Positions 8,318 through 15,971 of a stretch of 64,000 nt of DNA are shown in pieces. Made by a program: the position numbers and the translations under genes. Within the stretch, counting starts at the first letter, position 1; the number at the start of each line of letters is the position of its first letter. Below the pieces are notes generated by a model. It was given only the letters and a program-made list of their open reading frames with translations, did not search any database and was not told where the DNA came from. Origin of the DNA: Streptomonospora nanhaiensis (GTDB taxonomy: Bacteria; Actinomycetota; Actinomycetes; Streptosporangiales; Streptosporangiaceae); assembly GCF_013410565.1 (NCBI RefSeq), contig NZ_JACCFO010000001.1:2108001-2172000 (forward strand). Reading direction: 5' to 3'.

Positions 8318-10042
8318 TCAGCGTTCGGGGCCGGCCGGGCGGTGCGCCCGCTCCGCGCCCGGGGTGCCCGCGGCCGCCTCGGGCCCGGCGCCGCAGGCGC
8401 GGCGGATCGCGGCACGCACGGCCGCGCCGTCGCCGGCCGGCACCACGGCGCACAGGTGGGCGTCGGGCCGCACGACGTGGGCGGTGCCCGCGCAGCGCAG
8501 CGCCGCGGCCACGGCGCCGTCGGGGGTGTCGAGGTCGCTGAGGGCCAGCACGGCCACCGGCGCGGGCAGCCCGGCGGTGGCGGCGGTGACCGGGCCGACC
8601 GCCGCGGTGTCGGGCACCAGCACGGTGAACCCCGGGCCCAGCAGCCGCCGCAGCCGGGTGGGCTCGCCGGTGCCGGGCGCGCGGCAGCCCGCGTCGGGGC
8701 AGATGACGCCGGGCACGGGCGGGCGCGCCCGCCCCGGCTCGCCGGGTACGGGCTCGGCGCCGGGCCGGGGGGTGGTCAGCGGCGACCCGGTGTACCAGAA
8801 CGGTTCGGCCAGCTTGCCGGAGTCGATTCGCTCGCGTGCCCGGGGATCGGTCAGCGCGCGCTCCAGGGTCTCGCGGCGCAGCCGCCGCTCGGCCTCGCCG
8901 TGGGGCACCAGGAAGCGCATGGTGGCGCCGGTGACGCGCAGGTTCTCCTGGGCCGCGGCCCAGCGCTCGGCGTGGTAGCTCTCCAGCAGCACCTCGGCGG
9001 CCCCGCGGTCGGCCGCCTCGACGCGGCGGGCCGCCGCCACCTTCCAGGCCAGGTTCTCGGCGTCGTGCACGCCGCTGTTGAGGCCGCGCGCGCCGAAGGG
9101 GGCGTAGAGGTGGGCGGCGTCGCCGGCCAGCAGCACCCGGCCGGCGCGCAGCCGGTCGGCGCAGCGCTGGTGGAAGCGGTACACCGAGGACCACACGACG
9201 GTGTAGGGGCGGTCGCCCACGACCTTGCGGATGCGCCGGTCCAGCTCGCCCGAGGCGCGTTCGGCCTCGGCGTCGTAGTCCTCGGGCACCTGCCAGTCGA
9301 TGCGCCAGGTGGAGTCGGGGCACTGGTGCACCAGCACCTGGCGGCCGGGGTTCCAGTCGGGGTCGAAGTAGAACCGGCGCTCGTTGGGGAAGGGCAGGTC
9401 GGCGCGGATGTCGCAGATGAGGAACCGGTCGGCGAAGGAGTGCCCGGGGAACCCGATCCCCAGCAGGTGGCGCACGGTGCTGCGCGGGCCGTCGGCGGCC
9501 ACCAGGTGGCTGCCGCGCCACTCGGCCGGGCCGTCGGCGCTCTCGGTGGCGGCGACGACGCCGCCGGCGTCCTGGCGCAGCCCGGCCACCCGGTGGCCGT
9601 GGACCAGCCGGACGAGCGGGCTGCGCAGGGCGGCGCGCAGCAGCTCCCGCTCCACGCGGGCCTGGGAGATGTTGATCCAGGGCGGCAGCCGGCCCGGGGT
9701 GCCGGGGGTGTCGGGGAAGGTGACGGTGCGGACCTCGCGGCCCCGGTAGTAGGTGCGGGCGGTGGTCCAGGTGGTGCCCTCGGCCAGCAGCGGCCCGGCC
9801 GCGCCGAGCCGGTCGAACACGTCCAGGACGTCGCGCTGGAAGCAGATGGCCTTGGACCCGGCCGCGCGGGCGGGGTCGGTGCGGGGGTCGGGGCCGGCCT
9901 CCAGCACCACCGAGGGCACCCCGGACCGGGCCAGCGCGAGCGCGGCGCACAGGCCGACGGGGCCGCCGCCGGCGACGAGCACGGGGTCGGTGCGCGCGCC
10001 GCGGTCGTCGGCGGCGGGCGCGGGGGGCGGCACGGCTCGCAT
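8318..10042 (-). CDS. FAD-dependent aromatic hydroxylase (PheA/TfdB-type monooxygenase)
   Basis: 574 residues with the class A flavoprotein hydroxylase pattern: VLVAGGGPVGLCAALALA (about 20-37) binds the FAD ADP moiety, a DG motif (LVAADGPRSTVRH) contacts NAD(P)H and FAD, and VLLAGDAAHLYAPFGARGLN (about 300) closes the FAD site. The C-terminal thioredoxin-like domain is present but Ala-rich. Such enzymes ortho- or para-hydroxylate phenols. Being one gene upstream of homogentisate dioxygenase, it may turn a hydroxyphenylacetate into homogentisate, but the substrate cannot be read from sequence. The ATG at 10042 has GGGAGGAA at ideal distance; the frame stays open far upstream without a credible start. 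Confidence 0.85.
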   Translation of the reverse strand: MRAVPPPAPAADDRGARTDPVLVAGGGPVGLCAALALARSGVPSVVLEAGPDPRTDPARAAGSKAICFQRDVLDVFDRLGAAGPLLAEGTTWTTARTYYRGREVRTVTFPDTPGTPGRLPPWINISQARVERELLRAALRSPLVRLVHGHRVAGLRQDAGGVVAATESADGPAEWRGSHLVAADGPRSTVRHLLGIGFPGHSFADRFLICDIRADLPFPNERRFYFDPDWNPGRQVLVHQCPDSTWRIDWQVPEDYDAEAERASGELDRRIRKVVGDRPYTVVWSSVYRFHQRCADRLRAGRVLLAGDAAHLYAPFGARGLNSGVHDAENLAWKVAAARRVEAADRGAAEVLLESYHAERWAAAQENLRVTGATMRFLVPHGEAERRLRRETLERALTDPRARERIDSGKLAEPFWYTGSPLTTPRPGAEPVPGEPGRARPPVPGVICPDAGCRAPGTGEPTRLRRLLGPGFTVLVPDTAAVGPVTAATAGLPAPVAVLALSDLDTPDGAVAAALRCAGTAHVVRPDAHLCAVVPAGDGAAVRAAIRRACGAGPEAAAGTPGAERAHRPAGPER

Positions 10043-10080
10043 GGTTCCTCCCGGATGGACGGCCGGCGGCGGTCGGGGGG

Positions 10081-11040
10081 TCAGTCCTGGAGTTCGGCCC
10101 ACACCCGCCGGTCGCGCTCGGCGGTCCAGACGGTGGGGCGCTCCACGCCCTCGTACTCCTCCCACAGCCGCGCGACGTCGAAGGGCAGGCAGTGCTCGAA
10201 GATCGGCCAGTGGCCGTAGTCGGGGGCCAGTGCCGCGCGGGCGGCGGCGAAGGCCTTCTTGCGGGTGCCGCCGCGCCGGTGGACGGCGCCGACCTCGGCG
10301 CGCAGGGTGTCGAGGAACCCCCGGGTCTGGGCGACTGCGGCGTCGCAGGCGGCGCGGCCCCGGGCCACCGCGCCCCGGCCGCCCACCAGGGCCTCGGCGC
10401 CGAAGGCGGCGACGCGGTCCAGGGTGGTGGTGGCCCAGTCGTGGTGGAAGGCGTCGCCGGTGTAGAGGGCGGCCTCGGCCTCGACGAGGTCGCCGGCGAA
10501 CAGCACGCGCCGCTGGGGCAGCCAGGCGACGATGTCGCCCTCGGTGTGGCCGCGCCCGCAGTACTGCAGGACGAGGTCGCCGCGGTCGCCGCCGAGGTCG
10601 ATGGTGAGGCGGTCGGTGAAGGTGAGCGTGGGCCAGGTCAGCCCGGGGATGGAGGCGGGGTCGGCGAAGAGGCGGGGCATGCGGGCGTACTCGCTGTCCC
10701 AGTCGGCCTGGCCGCGCTCGGCGACCAGCGCCCGGGTGTTCTCGTGGGCCACCACGACGTCGGCGCCGAAGGCGCTGGCGCCCAGGACGCGCACGGCGTG
10801 GTAGTGGGACAGCACCAGGTAGCGCACGGGCTTGTCGGTGTGCTCGCGCAGCAGGGCCAGCCAGGAGCGGGCGGCGGCGGGGGTGGCGAGCGCCTCGAAG
10901 CAGACGAGGAAGTCCTCGCCCTCGATCGCGCCGACGTTGGGGTCGCCCTCGGCGGTGAGGGCGTACACGCCGTCGGCGAGCACCTCCAGGGTCTGCGGCT
11001 TGGCGTCGAGGTCGGCGGAGCTGGCGAACGGCTTGCCCAT
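10081..11040 (-). CDS. MBL-fold hydrolase-like protein with altered metal motif
   Basis: About 319 residues of the metallo-beta-lactamase fold: an N-terminal sandwich (VYALTAEGDPNVGAIEGEDF), VRYLVLSHYHAVRVLGASAF, and GRGHTEGDIVAWLPQRRVLFAGDLVE. The usual HxHxDH zinc motif reads HYHAVR here, keeping only the first two histidines, while the later His and Asp ligands (GHTEGD, AGDLVE) remain. Catalysis may therefore differ from hydrolytic relatives. It is the first gene of the catabolic operon, 38 bp before the monooxygenase gene. The ATG at 11040 with GGGAG upstream is preferred to the GTG at 11049. The reaction is unknown; a ring-cleavage or lactone hydrolysis helper is possible. Confidence 0.78.
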   Translation of the reverse strand: MGKPFASSADLDAKPQTLEVLADGVYALTAEGDPNVGAIEGEDFLVCFEALATPAAARSWLALLREHTDKPVRYLVLSHYHAVRVLGASAFGADVVVAHENTRALVAERGQADWDSEYARMPRLFADPASIPGLTWPTLTFTDRLTIDLGGDRGDLVLQYCGRGHTEGDIVAWLPQRRVLFAGDLVEAEAALYTGDAFHHDWATTTLDRVAAFGAEALVGGRGAVARGRAACDAAVAQTRGFLDTLRAEVGAVHRRGGTRKKAFAAARAALAPDYGHWPIFEHCLPFDVARLWEEYEGVERPTVWTAERDRRVWAELQD

Positions 11041-11281
11041 GGGGAGCACTCCCGGCGTCGATTATCGAATCGGGCGATCGCTTATAGAGTGATCCTAGAT
11101 GTGATCCACAGCACTTTCCAGAGGGCGGCGGCGGATGCCGCCGCGGACCGCGCGGGAGCATGCCGGCGCGGGCGCTGTGCGACCATTGGGCACAGATCAC
11201 CTGCTTCGCCCGCGGCCCGCCCGCGGGGCGGTTGTCCGGTCGGCGCGGCGGCGCGGTCGGCGAGCGGCGAGGAGGACGGCG
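11041..11281. promoter_or_regulatory. Divergent control region of the aromatic operon and its IclR regulator
   Basis: The 241 bp between the two divergent starts must hold both promoters. The part next to the operon is AT-richer than its surroundings and holds the 7-mer GTGATCC twice (11089-11095 and 11101-11107), 12 bp apart. CGATTATCGAATCGGGCGATCG at 11059-11080 contains overlapping CGAT half-sites. These are the likeliest regulator-binding sequences, by position. No clear -35/-10 pair can be named with confidence. Confidence 0.4.
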
Positions 11282-12028
11282 ATGACCGAGGACACCACCG
11301 CCCCGGCCGGCGGCCCCCCGGCCCGGTCCGGCGCGGCGGCGGGCACCCGCTCCCAGACCCTGGACCGCGGCATCCGCGCGCTGGAGCTGCTGCACCGCGC
11401 GGGCCGGCCGATGAGCATCGCCGAACTCGCGCGGGGCCTGGCGGTCCACCGCTCGATCATCTACCGGATCCTGCGCACCCTGGAGGACCACCGGCTGGTG
11501 GCCCGCACCCCCGATGGCGCCTACGAACTGGGCCTGGGGCTTCCGGTGCTGGCGCGCGGGGTGTCCCACGACCTCCAGTCGGCGGCGCTGCCGGTGCTGT
11601 CGGCGCTGGCCGACGACGCCGCCATGACCGCCTTCCTGGTGGTGCCCAGCGGCGCCGAGGCGATCACGCTCACCAGCGTCGAGCCGCGGCTGGCGCCCGC
11701 CCACGTGGCCTACGCGCCGGGGGTGCGCCACCCGCTGGACCGGGGGGCGCCGGGGATCGCGCTGCTGGCCGCCGGGCCGCCGCGCCCCGGCGAGCGCCCG
11801 GAGGTCGCCGAGGCCCGCGCGCGGGGGTGGGCCTACTCCCGCGACGAGGTGCTGGCGGGGATGTCGTCGGTGGCGGCCCCGGTCGCGGCGCCGTCCTCGC
11901 GGCAGGGGGTGGCGGCGGTGGCGGTCATCTACGTGGAGGGCGCGCACGGCGACGACGACACCGACCGGGCCGCGCTGGCCGAGCGGGTCCGCGCGGCGGC
12001 AAAGGAAATCGCGGCTGATTTGCCATAA
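11282..12028 (+). CDS. IclR-family transcriptional regulator
   Basis: 248 residues. The N-terminal winged helix-turn-helix spans about 20-85 (TLDRGIRALELLHRAGRPMS, IAELARGLAVHRSIIYRILR), followed by the IclR effector domain (ALPVLSALADDAAMTAFLVV, GVRHPLDRGAPGIALLA, YSRDEVLAGMSSVAAPV). IclR proteins often control neighbouring aromatic degradation genes, as activators or repressors, in response to a pathway compound. This gene is divergent from the homogentisate operon, which makes that operon the likely target. GAGGAGG seven bases before the ATG sets the start; the in-frame extension to 11135 has no support. Confidence 0.87.
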   Translation: MTEDTTAPAGGPPARSGAAAGTRSQTLDRGIRALELLHRAGRPMSIAELARGLAVHRSIIYRILRTLEDHRLVARTPDGAYELGLGLPVLARGVSHDLQSAALPVLSALADDAAMTAFLVVPSGAEAITLTSVEPRLAPAHVAYAPGVRHPLDRGAPGIALLAAGPPRPGERPEVAEARARGWAYSRDEVLAGMSSVAAPVAAPSSRQGVAAVAVIYVEGAHGDDDTDRAALAERVRAAAKEIAADLP

Positions 12029-12088
12029 AGAATGGCGGAGTGCCGGTTTTCATCATGTTTGCGAGCCGGACAGGAGCCGCCACGGGCC

Positions 12089-12118
12089 TTGCCAAATCGG
12101 GTAAGCGCTGCTTACCTT
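12089..12118 (+). promoter_or_regulatory. Promoter and palindrome for the 6C-type RNA
   Basis: TTGCCA (12089-12094) and TACCTT (12113-12118), 18 bp apart, make a plausible vegetative promoter with a start near 12125. The spacer and -10 box contain a perfect 7-bp palindrome GGTAAGC-GCT-GCTTACC (12100-12116). A repressor bound there would cover the -10 box. Confidence 0.5.
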
Positions 12119-12124
12119 GATCCA

Positions 12125-12312
12125 GAAGTCAACGGACGCCGCCGTGTGCGGCGCCCGACATATGCCACAAGCAGGGCTGGTTTCGCTGGCTCCCCCTCCC
12201 TCAGTGACTTGCCCTGCTTCCCCTCCTGTGGAGTGCAGCCTCCCCCTCCCGGCTGGACTCGTTCGACAGGAGCCGAAGGGGCGGTGCCGGCGCGGCGCCG
12301 CCCCTTCGTCGT
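12125..12312 (+). ncRNA. C-rich small RNA of the 6C type
   Basis: 6C RNAs are actinobacterial small RNAs with two hairpins whose loops carry six or more cytosines, thought to pair with G-rich ribosome-binding sites. Here two hairpins have nearly the same loop, TCCCCCTCCC. One has stem CGCTGG/TCAGTG (12184-12206), the other CAGCC/GGCTG extended by AGT/ACT past one mismatch (12232-12259). The first is enclosed by an outer stem AAGCAGGGC/GCCCTGCTT (12169-12177 with 12211-12219), and CCACA/TGTGG pairs around that. A third C-run (TTCCCCTCC, 12218-12226) lies in a bulge. Boundaries are inferred from the upstream promoter and the terminal hairpin. The RNA lies between the IclR gene and the convergent NlpC/P60 gene. 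Confidence 0.75.
12274..12308. terminator. Strong hairpin ending the 6C-type RNA
   Basis: A 15-bp stem (CGAAGGGGCGGTGCC with its near-perfect complement at 12294-12308) around a 5-base GGCGC loop. It can end the small RNA on the plus strand and also lies about 105 bp past the stop of the minus-strand NlpC/P60 gene. Confidence 0.75.
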
Positions 12313-12414
12313 CCTCCGGTGCCTGACGCCCTGAACCGCTGCCCCGCGCCGGCACGCCGCGCGCCGCCCGCGCCGGACGGCGGGGCGGTGCGCGGGGGGC
12401 AGGGCCGGGGTGTG

Positions 12415-13593
12415 CTAGGCGTGCACCCGCACGACACCGGCCATGTTGGCCGTGCGCACCTCGGTGACGCGGACGTCCAGCCCGGTGCGCGGAGCCTCCA
12501 GCATGCGGCCCTCGCCCAGGTAGATGGCCACGTGGGAGATGTACTCCGGTGCGGTGGGGTCGGTGCGCCAGAAGATGAGGTCGCCCCGGCGGGCGTCGGC
12601 GTAGTCGATCTGCTCGCCGGCGAACCACTGGTCGTGGGTGACCCGCGGCAGGGCCACGCCGGCCTGCGCGAACGCCCACTGCACCAGTCCGGAGCAGTCA
12701 TAGCCGCCCTCGGCCATGGACTCCCCGCCCCACACGTAGGGCACGCCGATCCGGGTTTGGGCCGCGGCGATCGCGGTCTCCAGGGTGTCGGAGGGCAGCG
12801 GTTCGCCGGGGGCGCCGGCCGGGCGGGGCTCGGGGTCCTCGGCCAGCAGCTGCAGCGACGCGTCGTCGCCCAGGACCTCGCCGAGCCGGTCCTCCAGCTC
12901 CCACAGGTCGGCGCCGGGCGCCGAGACGATGAGGGCGTTGCCGCGCGGCATGCCCAGTTCGCGGGCCAGGCCGCGCGAGACCAGGGCGTCGATCCCGGCG
13001 ACGCCGGAGGTGGCGTGGGTCCACACCTCGCGGGTGATCTCGCCGTTGGCGCCCGACAGGGTGACCTCGCTGCCGACGTCGAGGCGGCGCTGCTTGCCGG
13101 CCTCGTCGGAGAGCGCCACGCGGCCCTCGGCGATGCCCTGCCAGATGTCGTCGGAGACGGCGGAGGGCTCGGGCGCGTAGTTGCGGAAGCGGGACGGGTT
13201 CACGCCGAGCACGGCGGTGCTCTCGCCGTCGAGGTCGACGCGCGCGGCGTCGACCACCTCGACCGCCTCGACGCCCGGAAGCCGCTCGACCTCCTCGACG
13301 CGGCGCTGGGGCACGGTGTCGGGCAGCACCGCGAAGTACTCGCGCGAACGCGGCTTGGCGAGGTCGGCGACCTCGACGTCGCGCCGCAGGTCACCGGTGT
13401 CGCCCACCGGCGGGGAGGGGTCGGCGCCGGTGGCGGGCGCCGCGAACGCCGCGGAGTCGGCGGGGGCGTCCACAGGGGGCCGCTCCTGGACGTTGGGCCG
13501 GGGGTCGGCCCAGGCGGGCGCCGCACCGAAGGCGGTGAAGGCCACCGCGAACGCCGCCGTCGTACCCGCGCACGATCTCCACCGACGACCCAC
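12415..13593 (-). CDS. Secreted NlpC/P60 peptidoglycan endopeptidase with extra N-terminal domain
   Basis: Cleaves peptide stems of peptidoglycan outside the membrane. From the GTG at 13593 the protein is 392 residues: signal peptide (CAGTTAAFAVAFTAFGAAPAWA), then a domain of about 200 residues that resembles the extracellular domain of FtsX/MacB-type permeases (VERLPGVEAVEVVDAARVDL, VGSEVTLSG). The C-terminal NlpC/P60 domain follows, with the catalytic Cys in YDCSGLVQWAF, GDLIFW, and the His in SHVAIYLGEGRM. The start is uncertain: an upstream in-frame codon at 13686 would add 31 residues before the signal peptide, and only a GGGG run precedes the GTG. Confidence 0.82.
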   Translation of the reverse strand: MGRRWRSCAGTTAAFAVAFTAFGAAPAWADPRPNVQERPPVDAPADSAAFAAPATGADPSPPVGDTGDLRRDVEVADLAKPRSREYFAVLPDTVPQRRVEEVERLPGVEAVEVVDAARVDLDGESTAVLGVNPSRFRNYAPEPSAVSDDIWQGIAEGRVALSDEAGKQRRLDVGSEVTLSGANGEITREVWTHATSGVAGIDALVSRGLARELGMPRGNALIVSAPGADLWELEDRLGEVLGDDASLQLLAEDPEPRPAGAPGEPLPSDTLETAIAAAQTRIGVPYVWGGESMAEGGYDCSGLVQWAFAQAGVALPRVTHDQWFAGEQIDYADARRGDLIFWRTDPTAPEYISHVAIYLGEGRMLEAPRTGLDVRVTEVRTANMAGVVRVHA

Positions 13594-13783
13594 CGTCGAC
13601 CCCGCTCTCCTGCCGTCCCGCCGGCGCTGTGCGCGCCGGGCCGCCAAACCAGCACAAGCATGATGGGGGTGTGCCGGTGATTTCAAGCGACCGAAACGTG
13701 AACGCGCGTCCCGGTGCCGTTCCGGCCGAGGTCAGCGCGGCACAAATCGGGAAACGAACGCGAAACGCCGCGGGGCCGGGGGA

Positions 13784-15484
13784 TCATGCGTCGGCGTAGC
13801 AGTCGACCACGGCGACGTCGAGGGGGAACCGCACCGGGGTGTGGCCGAACATCCGGGCGCCGGCCTCGTCGGCGGCGCCGCGCACGATGGTCACGGCGTC
13901 GTCGGCCAGCGCGCGCGGCACGTGCAGGACGAGTTCGTCGTGCTGGAAGAAGACGATCTGCGGGGTGCCGCGGGCGGTGTCGAGGCCGGCGAGGTCGCGC
14001 CGCACCGCCGCCATCAGGACCAGGGCCCACTCGGCGGCGGTGGCCTGGATGACGAAGTTGCGGGTGAAGCGGCCGCGGTCGCGGGCGGCGCGGTCGGGGC
14101 GGTCGCGGCCCTGGGCGCCGTCGCCGTCGCCGGGGTCGTCGTCGGTTCCGGTGCGCAGCGGCGGCGGACAGGTGCGGCCCAGCCACGAGCGGACCAGGCG
14201 GCCCTGTTCGCCCGCAGCGGCGGCGGAGTCGACGTAGTCGAGCGCGCGGGGGTAGGCGCGGCGCATCACCGGGAGCAGCTGCGCGGCGTCGCCGCTGGTC
14301 TGGCCGTACATGGCGGCCAGCAGGGCGATCTTGGCGCGCTGGCGGTCGCCGCCGAAGGAGCCCGCCAGGCGGGCGTAGAGGTCGTGGCTGCCGGCCGCGG
14401 CGGCCAGCCCGGTGTCGCCCGAGACCGCCGCCAGGATGCGGGGTTCGAGCTGCCCGGCGTCGGCGCACACCAGCGTCCAGTCGGGGTCGGCCACCACCGC
14501 GCGCCGGACGACCTTGGGGATCTGCAGGGCGCCGCCGCCCCGGGTGGCCCAGCGGCCCGAGACGACGCCGCCCACCACGTAGTCGGTGCGGAACCGCCCG
14601 CCGGAGACCCAGGTGTCCAGCCACTGCCAGCCGTGGGCCGAGTGCAGCCGCGCCAGCTCCTTGTAGCGCAGCAGCAGTGGGACCACGGGGTGGTCGACCC
14701 GGCGCAGCACCCAGGAGCGGGTGGAGGGCACCGGGTGGCCCGCGGCCGCGAAGGCGCGGGTGACCTGGCCCGGGGAGTCGGGGTTGACGGTGCGGCCGAA
14801 CGCGGCGGAGATCCGCTCGGCGAGGTCGGCCAGGACGGGCGGGCGGGCCCCCGCCGGCGGGCGCGGGCCCAGCTGCTCGGTGAGGACGGCGTCGTGGATG
14901 TCGGCGCGCCAGGGCACTCCGGCGTGCGCCATCTCGGCGGCGGCCAGGGCCCCGGCAGACTCCACCGCCGCCAGCAGCGCGAAGCGGTCGGGGTGCTCGA
15001 CCTCGGCGATGCGGCGCTGCTGGTCGGCGTGGACCTCGATGAGCGCGTCGAGCCGGTCGGTGCCCGGCGGCAGGGTGGAGCGGTCGGGCTCGAAGAGGGC
15101 GGGCTGGGGTGCGGGGCCCGCGGCGTGGCCGGGGGCGAGGTCGGGCGGCACGGTGCGGCCGTGCAGCCGCGCCCAGGCGGCGCCCAGCGAGCGGGCCTCG
15201 CCGAAGCGGCCGTGGTAGCCCAGCAGCAGGGACTCCACCAGGGCGGTGTCGTGGCAGCGGGCGACCCGCACGCCGCGCTTGACCAGCGCCGGGTAGATCT
15301 GCTCGGTGTCGGCCCAGATCCAGCGCACGGGATCGGCGCCGGGCTCGTGTTCGCCCCGGTACTCCAGGTCGGCCACGGCTCCGGCGAGGTCGTCGACCCG
15401 CCACAGCGCGCCCCGGCCGCCGGCGGTGTCCAGCTCGCGCAGACGGCCGCCGCCCTCGGCCCCTGGCACCGCCGCAATACGCAT
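13784..15484 (-). CDS. DNA polymerase A-family protein (Pol I-like, actinobacterial short form)
   Basis: 566 residues from MRIAAVPG, much shorter than full Pol I and lacking the 5'-nuclease domain. An N-terminal part of about 170 residues has the shape of a 3'-5' exonuclease-like domain (WIWADTEQIYPALVKRGV, RCHDTALVESLLLG) but without obvious DEDD acids. The polymerase part carries motif A (CADAGQLEPRILAAVSGD), motif B (RQRAKIALLAAMYGQTSGDA) and motif C (FFQHDELVLHVP). Motif A keeps the catalytic Asp, and HDE in motif C is the family pattern. Relatives are annotated as bifunctional exonuclease/polymerase and probably work in repair. The start at 15484 is preferred to 15514 by family N-termini; the ribosome site is weak. 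Confidence 0.82.
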   Translation of the reverse strand: MRIAAVPGAEGGGRLRELDTAGGRGALWRVDDLAGAVADLEYRGEHEPGADPVRWIWADTEQIYPALVKRGVRVARCHDTALVESLLLGYHGRFGEARSLGAAWARLHGRTVPPDLAPGHAAGPAPQPALFEPDRSTLPPGTDRLDALIEVHADQQRRIAEVEHPDRFALLAAVESAGALAAAEMAHAGVPWRADIHDAVLTEQLGPRPPAGARPPVLADLAERISAAFGRTVNPDSPGQVTRAFAAAGHPVPSTRSWVLRRVDHPVVPLLLRYKELARLHSAHGWQWLDTWVSGGRFRTDYVVGGVVSGRWATRGGGALQIPKVVRRAVVADPDWTLVCADAGQLEPRILAAVSGDTGLAAAAGSHDLYARLAGSFGGDRQRAKIALLAAMYGQTSGDAAQLLPVMRRAYPRALDYVDSAAAAGEQGRLVRSWLGRTCPPPLRTGTDDDPGDGDGAQGRDRPDRAARDRGRFTRNFVIQATAAEWALVLMAAVRRDLAGLDTARGTPQIVFFQHDELVLHVPRALADDAVTIVRGAADEAGARMFGHTPVRFPLDVAVVDCYADA

Positions 15485-15971
15485 ACCGGCAAGTCTGAAG
15501 CACGGAGACGACATTTCCGCACACTACCCGTACCGTGTCGGGCGGGCACCGGGCCGGCCCGCGCGCCATACCTCGCCCGAACCCGGCCGCATGGAGACGG
15601 CGGCGACGGCGGACGGCCTGGGTGGGCGATCATACGGCCCCTTCCGCCACGAGATACGGTCACGGTTCCTCGTTATTACCCCAGAGCCACATATCGTCGC
15701 CCGAAGAGTCGGGCGCCCGTCGCGCCCGCAACCACCAGCCCGCGGACCCGTGATCGCGGGCCGGAGCCCGCTCCTCGCCTCGGCGCCCCGGCGCCACCCG
15801 GCCATCCGCCTCGGGGACCGCTGGCCGCACGCATCGGCTCACGCTCCACCTCGGCGCCCCGTGGCCACCCCACGCATCCACTCCGGGGACCGATGACCGC
15901 ACGCCCAACCCCGCGCCCCGCCACGCCTCCCCCGCCACACTTACCCCCGCACCACCTGCCCTTCGGCGCAC
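15485..15971. other. Intergenic region, no gene seen
   Basis: About 490 bp between the polymerase start and the end of the dehydrogenase gene. No convincing coding frame or RNA gene is visible. The half near the dehydrogenase gene holds the imperfect tandem repeat listed separately; the other half should contain the polymerase promoter. Confidence 0.5.
15779..15904. repeat. Imperfect tandem repeat, about 71-bp period
   Basis: Two copies of a roughly 54-base unit start with CTCGGCGCCCCG (15779 and 15850) and end in GACCGMWGRCCGCACGC (15832 and 15904). Inner parts differ by scattered changes. A weaker fragment (GGACCCGTGATCGCGGG) lies near 15744. Nothing in the unit looks like a known mobile or regulatory repeat. 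Confidence 0.5.

Noticed and set aside
10043-11947. A long minus-strand open frame extending the flavin monooxygenase upstream to 11947
   Set aside because: It runs antisense or out of frame through the MBL and IclR genes, which have clear motifs and ribosome sites. The true monooxygenase start is the ATG at 10042.
12029-12414. Cyclic di-AMP (ydaO) riboswitch, often near NlpC/P60 genes
   Set aside because: It would have to lie upstream of the hydrolase on the minus strand; this region is downstream, and its C-rich twin hairpins fit 6C RNA instead.
13594-13783. Longer N-terminus for the NlpC/P60 protein or a riboswitch in its leader
   Set aside because: The upstream codons precede a proper signal peptide and are Arg/His-rich; no known riboswitch pattern was recognised in the 190-bp spacer.
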